Shown one piece after another: positions 1-7,138 of a stretch of 34,253 bases of DNA (the stretch's first letter is position 1; every line of letters begins with the position of its first letter). Source of the DNA: a virus; the IMG/VR virus record IMGVR_UViG_3300020159_001236, positions 1 to 34,253 of that record; one strand, 5' to 3'. Below the pieces are notes generated by a model, which searched no databases, was not told where the DNA came from, and saw nothing but the letters and a program-made list of their open reading frames with translations. A program made the position numbers and the translations under genes.

Positions 1-1044
1 CATGCGGGCACAATGCTGCGCTTCGTCAATGAAGTTGCCAAGCGCTTTCCCAAACAGATCATCCCAATTCTCACCCTCACCCGCTTTACTGTAATCGGTA
101 GGTCTCAACGCAAAGAAATCTGTGTGTGTAACTCCTCCAGTAAGGTGAAAAAACCAGTCCAATTCAGATGCCTTCTTCTCATTGAATTTAAATGTTGGGT
201 CATATCCAAGTTCAACTAATTTATCGTTGACTCGTTTATTAATAAACTCTTTAAGGTCAGACGCCTTCAAATTTTCAAGGTCTCCCATTTCAAAAATTTT
301 ATCGATAAATTTGTGTTCCAATTCTTGAATAAGTTTAGCCGCATTATAAATGTCTTCTTTAGCCTCTTCCAATAATTCTGGATATTCTAAACACATGTGT
401 CTGAATAATTGACATCCCATTTTAGAGTGAAGTGATTCGTCTCTTACACTCCATTTCATTTGTTGTCCGATACCTTTCAAAAGATTTCTCATTTGGAAAC
501 TATAAAGAACCGCAAATGATGAATATAACGCAACACCCTCAGCAAACGCTGAGAAAATTGCTAAACTTCTTGCAACCTCAACTCTCGCTTTAGGATTTTT
601 TTCTAAATCCTTTGGTGTCCAATCAGCAGTTGTATTTGTAAGTAATTCAAAACGTTCTTTCATAGTCTCATCATGTAAAAACCCTTCAAAATCCTCCAAA
701 CCTAACGTCTCATTTAGATATGAATATGCAACCGAGTGAATTGTCTCTTGAGACCCAAACGCCATCGCCATTTGTTTGATTTCGTGTTTTGGAAACCATT
801 TAGTAACCATTCCTGTCCAATAATCTGATACTGCACATTCTGTTTGTGCGAACCCTAAAAGGATGTTACCAACTAAGTGTTTTTCAGATACACTTAAATT
901 TTCATTCCAATCTTTAACATCACCCTGCATAGGAATTTCGGTGTGTAACCAAAATGCCTGCATTTGTTTTAACCAACCCTCATTGTAATATTCGGGATAT
1001 TCAAATGGTTTAAACGCAATTCTATCTGTAAATAACTTACCCAT
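1..1044 (-). CDS. nrdB: Ribonucleoside-diphosphate reductase small (beta) subunit, 3' end missing
   Basis: This is the class I ribonucleotide reductase beta subunit, which makes the radical used by NrdA to convert ribonucleotides to deoxyribonucleotides for phage DNA synthesis. The translation starts MGKLFTDRIAFKPFEYPEYY at the ATG ending at 1044 and stays open to base 1 (348 codons, no stop). The diiron ligands fit the E. coli pattern: E69, E100 and H103 (in SQETIH), a later FAEG glutamate and the RDESLH Glu/His pair. Y107 lies seven residues after E100, as the radical Tyr122 lies after Glu115 in E. coli. The usual C-terminal tyrosine lies in TDYSKAGEGENWDDLF, where family members normally stop (here residue 331). 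At least 17 more residues follow in GC-richer DNA, which is odd. The helicase gene lies just upstream (gap 12 bases). No Shine-Dalgarno is visible. The large subunit is not in the window. Confidence 0.95.
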   Translation of the reverse strand, partial: MGKLFTDRIAFKPFEYPEYYNEGWLKQMQAFWLHTEIPMQGDVKDWNENLSVSEKHLVGNILLGFAQTECAVSDYWTGMVTKWFPKHEIKQMAMAFGSQETIHSVAYSYLNETLGLEDFEGFLHDETMKERFELLTNTTADWTPKDLEKNPKARVEVARSLAIFSAFAEGVALYSSFAVLYSFQMRNLLKGIGQQMKWSVRDESLHSKMGCQLFRHMCLEYPELLEEAKEDIYNAAKLIQELEHKFIDKIFEMGDLENLKASDLKEFINKRVNDKLVELGYDPTFKFNEKKASELDWFFHLTGGVTHTDFFALRPTDYSKAGEGENWDDLFGKALGNFIDEAQHCARM

Positions 1045-1056
1045 ATCTTTTATAAA

Positions 1057-2436
1057 TTAAACTCTAACTTTTTTTTCTTGTGCCTTTCTAAAGACTTCGG
1101 CTGCTCTGTTCGATCTTCTCTCTTCTTGTTGATGTTCGTGACCCAACAAAGTGTTTTGTGACTCCGTATCAATCACTAAGAATTGATTGTCGAATTTACA
1201 ATTTTGCCAAATGATACCATCCTTACCAACACGAGATTTCAATAAAGTTAATGTAGCCAAATTACTCTCCTTTTGTTCAAGTGTTTTACCAATTGAAAGA
1301 ATGATGTGTGCAATTTGTGCCTTCTTAATAGAACCACCCATTTGGTCTCCTGTTACAACCTCAGATGAAATTGATCCTCTATTACCTTGAGTTGCCGTCC
1401 AAATAGCAATATTGAATTCTGATGTCATAGATTCTAAACTTCTCATGATTGAACCCTCACCCTTCCATTCTTCACCATCAACACTTCTTTCAGGTGAGAT
1501 ACAATCAACATAATCGATTAGTAACAAGTCAGGTTTAAACCCTTCTGAAATCATTTTTCTAATCTTAGATTTAATTTCAGAAATAGTAATGTTGTCACTC
1601 GGTAACTTGGATAATTTCAAAGAACCGGTAGACCTTTCTTGTTGTTCTCTAACCGCAGATAAAACTTCTTCTTTAAATTCAGGTTGGTCATCCGGTGCAA
1701 TTCCTGACCAAATTGTATAATGTTTTCTTTTAATTTGTGCTTCATTATCTTCGAAAAATATTTGAAGAACATTAAAACCATCATTATACGCCGTGTTTGC
1801 GAATTTGGTCATTAAGGTAGTTTTTCCTGTACCAGTTGGTGCCAAAACAACACCCAATTCACCTCGACCTAAACCACCCTTTAGTACGTTATCTAATCCA
1901 ACGATACCCGTTCTAATAGGTAATCTATAATCCTTTTCAAGTGCATCGTCTATGTTGTGAAAAACATCAACAACAGTATCATTCATTATACCTACTTGTA
2001 ACGCCTTTTGGATTTTTTGTTCAATCTTATTGTAGGATTCGAATTCTCCATTCTCAATAATTGATTGGATGACCTTTAATTCCTTTTTAAGATTTTGTTG
2101 TCTACAGAAATTTAATGATTTGTCTTTAACAAACTCATCATTTTTCTCCAAATTTTTGATTGATTCTAGTGTATCAATGTGTGGACGGTTAACATCTTTG
2201 TTACCACCTTCAGACATTATTTTTTGAGCCAATGTTTCATAGTTGGGTACTTTGTTATAAGACAAGTGAAGTTCCTTTATGTTTTCCATAATGAACTTAA
2301 ATGAATTGTTATCAAAATACTTGCTTTCTAAGACATCAATAATTACATCACCAAATTTTTTATCTTCAATAATGGACTTTATTAATTGTTGTTGAAACGT
2401 GTGACCTAGATAACCAAAATTTTTCTCTTCTGACAT
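1057..2436 (-). CDS. 41: Replicative DNA helicase, DnaB/T4 gp41-like
   Basis: A hexameric replicative helicase of the DnaB/RecA-like superfamily (SF4), expected to unwind DNA ahead of the phage polymerase. The 459 residues compare with 475 in T4 gp41. The N-terminal part (about 1-160) is helical and would be the domain that makes the ring and binds primase. The ATPase core starts near TGIVGLDNVLKGGLGRGEL; Walker A is APTGTGKTT at about 199-207, the following FFED at 227-230 matches the conserved acidic position, and Walker B is LLLIDYVD with D308. TATQGNRGS (from about 348) fits the conserved H3/Q-type motif. The charged C-terminal tail (HEHQQEERRSNRAAEVFRKA) is typical of a disordered end. 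The start follows an A-rich leader with no Shine-Dalgarno. It lies 11 bases downstream of a small unknown gene and is probably cotranscribed with the RNase H and uvsX genes. Confidence 0.93.
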   Translation of the reverse strand: MSEEKNFGYLGHTFQQQLIKSIIEDKKFGDVIIDVLESKYFDNNSFKFIMENIKELHLSYNKVPNYETLAQKIMSEGGNKDVNRPHIDTLESIKNLEKNDEFVKDKSLNFCRQQNLKKELKVIQSIIENGEFESYNKIEQKIQKALQVGIMNDTVVDVFHNIDDALEKDYRLPIRTGIVGLDNVLKGGLGRGELGVVLAPTGTGKTTLMTKFANTAYNDGFNVLQIFFEDNEAQIKRKHYTIWSGIAPDDQPEFKEEVLSAVREQQERSTGSLKLSKLPSDNITISEIKSKIRKMISEGFKPDLLLIDYVDCISPERSVDGEEWKGEGSIMRSLESMTSEFNIAIWTATQGNRGSISSEVVTGDQMGGSIKKAQIAHIILSIGKTLEQKESNLATLTLLKSRVGKDGIIWQNCKFDNQFLVIDTESQNTLLGHEHQQEERRSNRAAEVFRKAQEKKVRV

Positions 2437-2447
2437 TTTTTTTTATT

Positions 2448-2894
2448 TTAAAGTTGATAATTCAAATATGTTGTTTCCAAATTTTTGGATGACAAAATGT
2501 CAGTTAAGTCTGACAAAATTCTTCTCAATTTTGGGCGAATATCCACAGTGTATCTTACTTTAGGGTGATAGTAGTATGCGGGGAATATTCTTGAAATAAA
2601 TACATCATCGTTGAGTTTAATTTCAATCAAAAAGTCTTCTTTTTTATCTTCGGACGAATCTTCCACAACCTCTAAATTTGAGAAATAATTTTGATTTTCA
2701 CACAGATAATCGGATGTTTTTATTTTTAAATCATCACTGATATCTTCCGAAATATTTTTTACATATTCATGTAAATCCATACTTCTTCTTGCTTGTGGAT
2801 TATGGTTTTTTACGTTGAAGAATCTTTGACACACGATATTTCCATCTAATGTAAACAAAAATTCGAATTTTGTGATTTCTTGTTGATTATTCAT
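2448..2894 (-). CDS. Unknown protein with an internally duplicated domain
   Basis: I do not recognise this 148-residue protein. It appears to be two diverged copies of one unit of about 55-60 residues. Copy 1 (about 11-64) and copy 2 (about 86-144) share the order FL, an N/D-rich turn, an R-x-F, a P-x-x-R, a D followed by L or I, a helical segment, and a closing K...YL. An acidic linker (VVEDSSEDKKED) separates them. The start codon lies inside the end of the upstream RNase H gene (8-base overlap), and the helicase follows after 11 bases. The arrangement RNase H - this gene - helicase suggests translational coupling and a replisome-associated job, but no catalytic motif is visible. A helicase-loading or accessory factor is only a positional guess. 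Confidence 0.8.
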   Translation of the reverse strand: MNNQQEITKFEFLFTLDGNIVCQRFFNVKNHNPQARRSMDLHEYVKNISEDISDDLKIKTSDYLCENQNYFSNLEVVEDSSEDKKEDFLIEIKLNDDVFISRIFPAYYYHPKVRYTVDIRPKLRRILSDLTDILSSKNLETTYLNYQL

Positions 2895-3909
2895 AATTTT
2901 TAACTTTGATTATTTTTTTTTTATTTTTTTCTTTTCTTGTTAATCTTAAAAATGGATTTAGAAAATTTGTCCATGCATCATCGGATTTTGGTAACAAATT
3001 GAAAATTCCATCCTCCGTCATCATTTTCATCATATTTTTATATGAACGGCCCTCAGGATCTAAAACATCATTAATTAATAAATCTATATTTTCCTTTGCT
3101 TCATCAGTTAGAAACGGTTCTTCGAGACTAACAATTCTTTTGTTCACTTGGAAGAATTCATCACCAAACACACCATACTTGGTTACACCGGTTAAAATGT
3201 TTTTATATAACCAATTATGTTTATCTTGTTCGAATAGTTGATTGGTGCGGTCTATGACTTCTTCCAATGAAACACCCCTTTCTCTTATCTCAGGAAACAA
3301 GGTTAATAACCTTTTAACTCCCATATTTTTAATTCCTGAAATATTATCAGACGGGTCTCCACACAACATCTTTATCAATTTCACATTATCAATGTGAACA
3401 GGTTCATGATTGTAAATTATTGTATCATTGACCTTATAGAGTTTTTGATGTGATGGATTGAATATGTGGGTGCTTTCTGAAACAAGTTGTGTTAAATCCC
3501 CATCAGAAGAATAAATAATCTTATTTTCTTCTTGGGAACTAAGGGAGTAGTAGGCAATACAATCATCACTTTCACAGAACTCAAATTCTCCCTGTCTTAC
3601 GTATAATTCTTCGAGATATTGTTTTATTCTATGTCTTTGATAATTGTAATTGTCTATTTCCTCTTCACTTCTAATCCTGTTTTTTCTATTCTCCTTGTAT
3701 TGATGATAGATTTGTCTTCTAGATTGTGACCCATCCTTACCGTCCCAAAAGACAACGATTTTGTCTAAATGATAAATCTCAAACGATTTTCTAAGAGTAT
3801 TGATAAAATGAAAAATTCCACCAATGTGTTTTCCCTTATAGAAGTGATTTTTAAGACCAAAGAAACCAATCGTAAGTAAATTGTCACCATCAACTAATAA
3901 TACAGACAT
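2887..3909 (-). CDS. rnh: 5'-3' exonuclease / flap endonuclease, T4 RNase H-like
   Basis: A PIN-fold 5' nuclease of the T4 RNase H / Pol I 5'-exonuclease / FEN-1 family, expected to remove RNA primers and flaps from lagging-strand fragments. It is 340 residues long, against 305 in T4 RNase H. Visible metal-binding acids are D7 and D9 (LLVDGDN), D56 in VVFWDGKDG, E113/D115/D116 in FCESDDCIA, and D136/D138 in YSSDGDL. The arginine/lysine-rich stretch after WDG (SRRQIYHQYKENRKNR) matches the conserved arch region. GDPSDNISGIKNMG at about 184-197 is the helix-3-turn-helix that contacts the duplex. The C-terminus is strongly basic (RLTRKEKNKKKIIKVK). The gene ends with an 8-base overlap into the next gene and starts 9 bases after the uvsX stop, within a replication operon. 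Confidence 0.93.
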   Translation of the reverse strand: MSVLLVDGDNLLTIGFFGLKNHFYKGKHIGGIFHFINTLRKSFEIYHLDKIVVFWDGKDGSQSRRQIYHQYKENRKNRIRSEEEIDNYNYQRHRIKQYLEELYVRQGEFEFCESDDCIAYYSLSSQEENKIIYSSDGDLTQLVSESTHIFNPSHQKLYKVNDTIIYNHEPVHIDNVKLIKMLCGDPSDNISGIKNMGVKRLLTLFPEIRERGVSLEEVIDRTNQLFEQDKHNWLYKNILTGVTKYGVFGDEFFQVNKRIVSLEEPFLTDEAKENIDLLINDVLDPEGRSYKNMMKMMTEDGIFNLLPKSDDAWTNFLNPFLRLTRKEKNKKKIIKVKNYE

Positions 3910-3918
3910 TAATCATTA

Positions 3919-4899
3919 TTAAAAATCATTACTTTCTTCCGTTACTACTTCTACATCCGTAATGTCAGTAACACTAACACCTAACATTTTACTAATGTAA
4001 TCACCACTCTGTTTTTTGTACTCATCGATAGATTTTTTCTCTTCAGAATCTTCTCTACCCGGCATAAACCCATGTGATGTTACCAAGATACGTCCATCTT
4101 CATATCCCAAACCATTGATGTGGTTTTTCATAATTGAGATTTTTGTTCTTGTAGCAATTTTAACTTTTCTCTTATCTTTTGTGATTGAGATTTTGGTCGT
4201 ACCTGCACCTTTTTGATTACCAAATAGGAACACAATACTTGAATTCAACCAAATCGCCTCACCACCTTTTGCTTTAATTTTTGGTTGTCCAAATGGGTTA
4301 TCAGGTAATTCTACCCATGGTTGGTTAACAATAATTAAAGTGTTTGTATGAGGTTTATCAGTTCTTCTTGACCCCGATATACGTTGGTTAATACCCATTC
4401 CAATTTTATCCGCCAAAACTGATGCATTGTGTTGTTTACCACCTTTACCATCATATGTCATCTTACATGGAACTGAACCAACAGAATCCCATAGGATTAA
4501 TAAATCGTGAGGTAAGTCTCCTTTCTCTTGTGCATCAAGTAGTTCATTGATATAATCTGTGATTTGTTCAATGTATTCGAAATCACTATTAAAAAGATAA
4601 TCACCATCCTTATCGAATCCCATCAATTCTGCATGGTCCCAACTCCATTTTTGTTCCGTAATAATGAACACAGGAATGATACCCTTTTTTTGTGCATCTA
4701 CCGCCGATTTAACCAACGCAGTTGTTTTACCTGTATCACTATGTCCTAATAACATATTGATATGTCCCATTGCAGGGCCAGGAATACCACATGCATCTAA
4801 AAATGCATCACCCAAATCGAAAAATCGGTCAGGTTTATATTCCGCCTCTTTCGAGAACTTTTTCTTAATTGAACTAAAATCTGTTTTTTTAATTGCCAT
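3919..4899 (-). CDS. uvsX: Recombinase, UvsX/RecA-like
   Basis: A RecA-superfamily strand-exchange protein, expected to form filaments on single-stranded DNA for recombination-dependent replication and repair. The 326 residues are shorter than T4 UvsX (about 391) and E. coli RecA. Walker A is GHSDTGKTT at 52-60, preceded by the typical GHINMLLG strand. TEQKWSWDHAELMGF contains the glutamate expected after the Walker A helix. Walker B is LLILWDSV with D138, followed by the GSVP loop. The loop region includes LIIVNQPWV and KAKGGEAIWL, in line with L2-type elements. The C-terminal tail is acidic (DVEVVTEESNDF). A strong hairpin/T-tract terminator lies between this start and the upstream ssb stop, so either uvsX has its own promoter or it depends on read-through. 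The leader is A/T-rich without Shine-Dalgarno. Confidence 0.93.
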   Translation of the reverse strand: MAIKKTDFSSIKKKFSKEAEYKPDRFFDLGDAFLDACGIPGPAMGHINMLLGHSDTGKTTALVKSAVDAQKKGIIPVFIITEQKWSWDHAELMGFDKDGDYLFNSDFEYIEQITDYINELLDAQEKGDLPHDLLILWDSVGSVPCKMTYDGKGGKQHNASVLADKIGMGINQRISGSRRTDKPHTNTLIIVNQPWVELPDNPFGQPKIKAKGGEAIWLNSSIVFLFGNQKGAGTTKISITKDKRKVKIATRTKISIMKNHINGLGYEDGRILVTSHGFMPGREDSEEKKSIDEYKKQSGDYISKMLGVSVTDITDVEVVTEESNDF

Positions 4900-4904
4900 G
4901 TTTT

Positions 4905-4952
4905 TGATTTTTTTAAAAACACCCCAAGGACTTTATGTCCTCGGGAATGTTC
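4905..4952 (-). terminator. Intrinsic terminator downstream of ssb
   Basis: On the minus strand, CCCGAGGAC (ending near 4937) pairs with GTCCTTGGGG across the loop ATAAA, allowing G-U pairs. The stem can be extended by AACA/TGTT outside a small bulge. A T-rich run follows immediately (complement of 4908-4920). It lies directly after the ssb stop at 4960 and before the uvsX start at 4899. Confidence 0.85.
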
Positions 4953-4959
4953 TTGTTAA

Positions 4960-5814
4960 TTAAAATGGTAAATCTGAGTCGGTATCGTCATCATCCTGAA
5001 AATCAACAACTGGTGCAGATTTTTTAGGAGCCGCAATTGTTTCTTCTGAACGAGATTCCAACTGAGTTGCTGAAATCCATTTATTACTTTCAGTACTCCA
5101 TTTCGGAGTCTCTCCATTAGCAACCAATTCAAGATAGTCTTCTCCCTTTTTAGAGTAAACGTCAGACCATGTTAATGAGTCATTAACCCATTCATTTGCT
5201 TTATTTTGGTCTTCGTGAAGTGGTCCTTGGTCTTCAGGAATAATGGAATTAATAGTTGTATATTCTTTCCCTGTTCCCGCTTTAGTTAGTCCCAAAGAAA
5301 GAATCAAATCTCTTCCTTTGTTAATATCAGTAATGTCTCCTTTATTTTTAAAGATAGGGAAGATTTTATCTAAAACACCTTCGTTCTTTGCGTTGTGTTT
5401 AAATCTCCAAAATTTCACACCATCTGCTTCATGGTCTCTATCGATAATCTTTACAATGTAGAATTTACGAGAACGATATTGTCTTGCAAGTTCTCTATCT
5501 GATTCTACACCTGTCTCCATTAAACTTTGATAAACCTCATTTAATGGTGATCTTTTACCTTCTTGTTTTGGGTCATAGAGTTTTAACCACTGACCATCAA
5601 CTTGAACTTCGTGAAAATACACCTCAACAAAAGGTGAACCCCCATCTTTAGATGGTAAAATTCTAATTCTTTTTTCTTCACCACGAGAACCTTTTGGTAA
5701 AAGTGTGGTAAAATACTTTTTCAGTCTGTCTTCTTGTGAGACTTTGTTTCCGTTGCCACCTGTGGCTTGTTTACTTTTTTCGTACTGTGCCAGTACTGCA
5801 TCAAATGTTGACAT
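4960..5814 (-). CDS. 32: Single-stranded DNA-binding protein, T4 gp32-like
   Basis: A gp32-type single-strand DNA-binding protein (284 residues; T4 gp32 has 301) that coats DNA during replication and recombination. The evidence is the gp32-like opening of the core (KYFTTLLPKGSRGEEKRIRILPS), a basic and aromatic body with SRKFYIVKIIDRDHEADGVKFWRFKH, the phrase LYDPKQEGKRSPL, and the acidic C-terminus ending DDDDTDSDLPF, the tail through which such proteins bind partners. The N-terminal region (FDAVLAQYEKSKQ) suits the cooperative-binding arm. I do not see the clear Cys/His zinc site of T4 gp32. The gene is isolated by intrinsic terminators on both sides, consistent with separate and high expression. 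The leader contains TTTATACTTTATGAG, a possible promoter, but this is weak. Confidence 0.88.
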   Translation of the reverse strand: MSTFDAVLAQYEKSKQATGGNGNKVSQEDRLKKYFTTLLPKGSRGEEKRIRILPSKDGGSPFVEVYFHEVQVDGQWLKLYDPKQEGKRSPLNEVYQSLMETGVESDRELARQYRSRKFYIVKIIDRDHEADGVKFWRFKHNAKNEGVLDKIFPIFKNKGDITDINKGRDLILSLGLTKAGTGKEYTTINSIIPEDQGPLHEDQNKANEWVNDSLTWSDVYSKKGEDYLELVANGETPKWSTESNKWISATQLESRSEETIAAPKKSAPVVDFQDDDDTDSDLPF

Positions 5815-5863
5815 ATTAGTTAAATTTTAAAATTAATGATAACGTTACTCATAAAGTATAAAC

Positions 5864-5892
5864 TAAAAAACCCGAATTAAAAAATCCGGGTC
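5864..5892 (-). terminator. Intrinsic terminator downstream of the Dps-like gene
   Basis: On the minus strand, ACCCGGA pairs with TTCGGGT around an A/T-rich loop (5870-5891, one G-U pair), followed by a run of T (complement of 5865-5870). It lies 27 bases after the stop at 5918 and separates that operon from ssb. Confidence 0.85.
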
Positions 5893-5917
5893 TTTATTTT
5901 TGAAAATTATTTTTTCA

Positions 5918-6283
5918 CTACTCTAAAGTTATAAGATAAGATAATTTATTGACTTCTCCAATCATTTCATCTCTTATGTTTAATAAATCTGTGTCCACCT
6001 CGTCCAATTCAATTTGAACCAAGACTTCTCTTACAGTATTAATTAAACCCTTCATATCCAAATCAGATAAATTATTCATTTCGATTGTTTTTGTTCCTTC
6101 ATCAAGTACAAAACGACCGTATTTTCCCATCGCAGACTCAACAAAAGTATCAATTAAACCATCCATAACTTCATAAAAGTTACCAAAAGCTTGATGTCTA
6201 GCATAACCTTTGGTTTGCCAATGGTTTACTTTCATTTGAACTTGAAGTCCCATGAAAAAATTAATATTAGAACCTAAATTCAT
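5918..6283 (-). CDS. Ferritin/Dps-like small helical protein (DUF5856-like)
   Basis: A 121-residue all-helical protein whose first half resembles the Dps/ferritin first helix pair: LQVQMKVNHWQTKGYARHQAFGNFYEVMDGLIDTFVES can be laid over the Dps pattern of aromatic/HW, a second His, and D-x-x-x-D/E. The potential metal ligands H21, H30, D41 and D45 are in the right order, although the spacing between the two histidines is shorter than in classic Dps. From memory, similar proteins occur in T4-like phages under the name DUF5856. The second half (65-121) is acidic and helical. Its role is unknown: iron or DNA protection, or a structural use of the four-helix fold. The start overlaps the end of the upstream gene by 17 bases, so translation is probably coupled; a terminator follows. 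Confidence 0.75.
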   Translation of the reverse strand: MNLGSNINFFMGLQVQMKVNHWQTKGYARHQAFGNFYEVMDGLIDTFVESAMGKYGRFVLDEGTKTIEMNNLSDLDMKGLINTVREVLVQIELDEVDTDLLNIRDEMIGEVNKLSYLITLE

Positions 6284-6884
6284 CTTCTTCTCTATCCGGA
6301 TTAAAACTTTGTCTTATTGTGTCTTTTGTATATTCATCAACATCTCGTTTTGATAAAACGTATTCATTTTTTCCACTTTGTCTCATTTGGTCTTGTTTCG
6401 TCGCAAAAAATTGTTGTGGATTTTGACTAAATGGATATGAGTCTAAGGATCGCATTTCCAATTTTTCTTGTGCGGTCGGTTCTCTCATAGTTTCAACTTT
6501 AGAACCTAATTGGTCAATTTTAGACATAACCATATCCATTTGGGTTAACTTACTTTCCAAATCAGATAGTTTACTGAAAACATCATCCATCTTATTTACC
6601 ACACCATCTTGTTCTGCCTTCTTGTCATCCATTTCTTTTTTGATACTCTTGGTCATATTAACCAAATCAGTAATATCAATCTCTTCAACATCGTCAATTG
6701 CAGGTGCTGGTGGAGGTGGTGGCATATCCATTGGAGCTGCGCCCATAGGTGGTTCAGGTGGTAAATCACCAGCCAATGCAGGATCTGCAGGTGGAACATC
6801 CTGTTCCATAATCATTTTTTTCCCGTATTTGTTAATCGCGTTAAAACGCTTTAACTCTTCGTATAACTTTTTCTCTAAACTCAT
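6267..6884 (-). CDS. Unknown protein with proline-rich linker and coiled coil
   Basis: I do not recognise this 205-residue protein. It has four visible parts: a charged N-terminal helix (about 1-28), a Pro/Ala/Met-rich linker (about 29-64, including a run of five prolines), an extended heptad-like coiled coil (about 65-135), and a polar C-terminal part with SKRDVDEYTKDTIRQSF and an acidic end. The coiled coil and linker suggest a self-associating or scaffold-like virion or assembly factor, but that is inference. It starts 4 bases after the stop of the 67-residue gene and overlaps the Dps-like gene by 17 bases, forming a three-gene unit. Antisense open frames here are a by-product of the Pro/Gly-rich coding and are not genes. 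Confidence 0.75.
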   Translation of the reverse strand: MSLEKKLYEELKRFNAINKYGKKMIMEQDVPPADPALAGDLPPEPPMGAAPMDMPPPPPAPAIDDVEEIDITDLVNMTKSIKKEMDDKKAEQDGVVNKMDDVFSKLSDLESKLTQMDMVMSKIDQLGSKVETMREPTAQEKLEMRSLDSYPFSQNPQQFFATKQDQMRQSGKNEYVLSKRDVDEYTKDTIRQSFNPDREEDEFRF

Positions 6885-6888
6885 GGCT

Positions 6889-7092
6889 TTAATCTTGTAA
6901 AAGTTGTCTACCGTCTTCGGTAATATATTTTTTATTTATTCTTTCAACAATTCCATCTTTAGACCTGATGACATAACACTCTCCGGTTGCCAAGTCACAT
7001 TCTTCCCGTTCCATCCCATCGTTAGATACCTTTCTAACTTGTTTTGTGTTTAAAAACTGGTCTACGGTGTTTCTTAATTTATTATTGTCCAT
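6889..7092 (-). CDS. Small unknown protein with a Cys-x6-Cys pair
   Basis: A 67-residue protein that I do not recognise. Its N-terminal half is helical and charged (LRNTVDQFLNTKQ). The second half has a cysteine pair spaced by six residues (CDLATGEC) followed by YVIRSKDGIVERINKKYITEDGRQLL, which looks like a small beta-rich unit. The cysteines could form a disulphide or half a metal site, but no further ligands are evident. It is the first gene of a three-gene unit. The gap to the next stop (7139) contains tandem TATTTATA elements, so this may be the start of a transcript. Confidence 0.7.
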   Translation of the reverse strand: MDNNKLRNTVDQFLNTKQVRKVSNDGMEREECDLATGECYVIRSKDGIVERINKKYITEDGRQLLQD

Positions 7093-7103
7093 AATGATTT
7101 TAT

Positions 7104-7117
7104 TATAAATATAAATA
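7104..7117 (-). promoter_or_regulatory. Candidate late-promoter element (tandem TATTTATA)
   Basis: Two overlapping copies of TATTTATA (coding orientation) lie 11 and 17 bases before the start at 7092. The same octamer in the same orientation precedes several structural genes in this window. The intergenic DNA is very A/T-rich, so a single copy on its own would mean little. Confidence 0.35.
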
Positions 7118-7138
7118 TCCCGTTTATTATTAATGTTT

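Noticed and set aside
1-120. Intein beginning at the NrdB C-terminal cysteine
   Set aside because: No intein splicing blocks are visible in the few residues available, and the site is past the conserved NrdB end; only the extension itself is reported.
6622-6900. Antisense open frame of 92 codons, Gly/Ser/Ile-rich
   Set aside because: It mirrors the Pro/Ala/Met-rich coding of the real minus-strand gene at 6267-6884; composition is low-complexity and protein-unlike.
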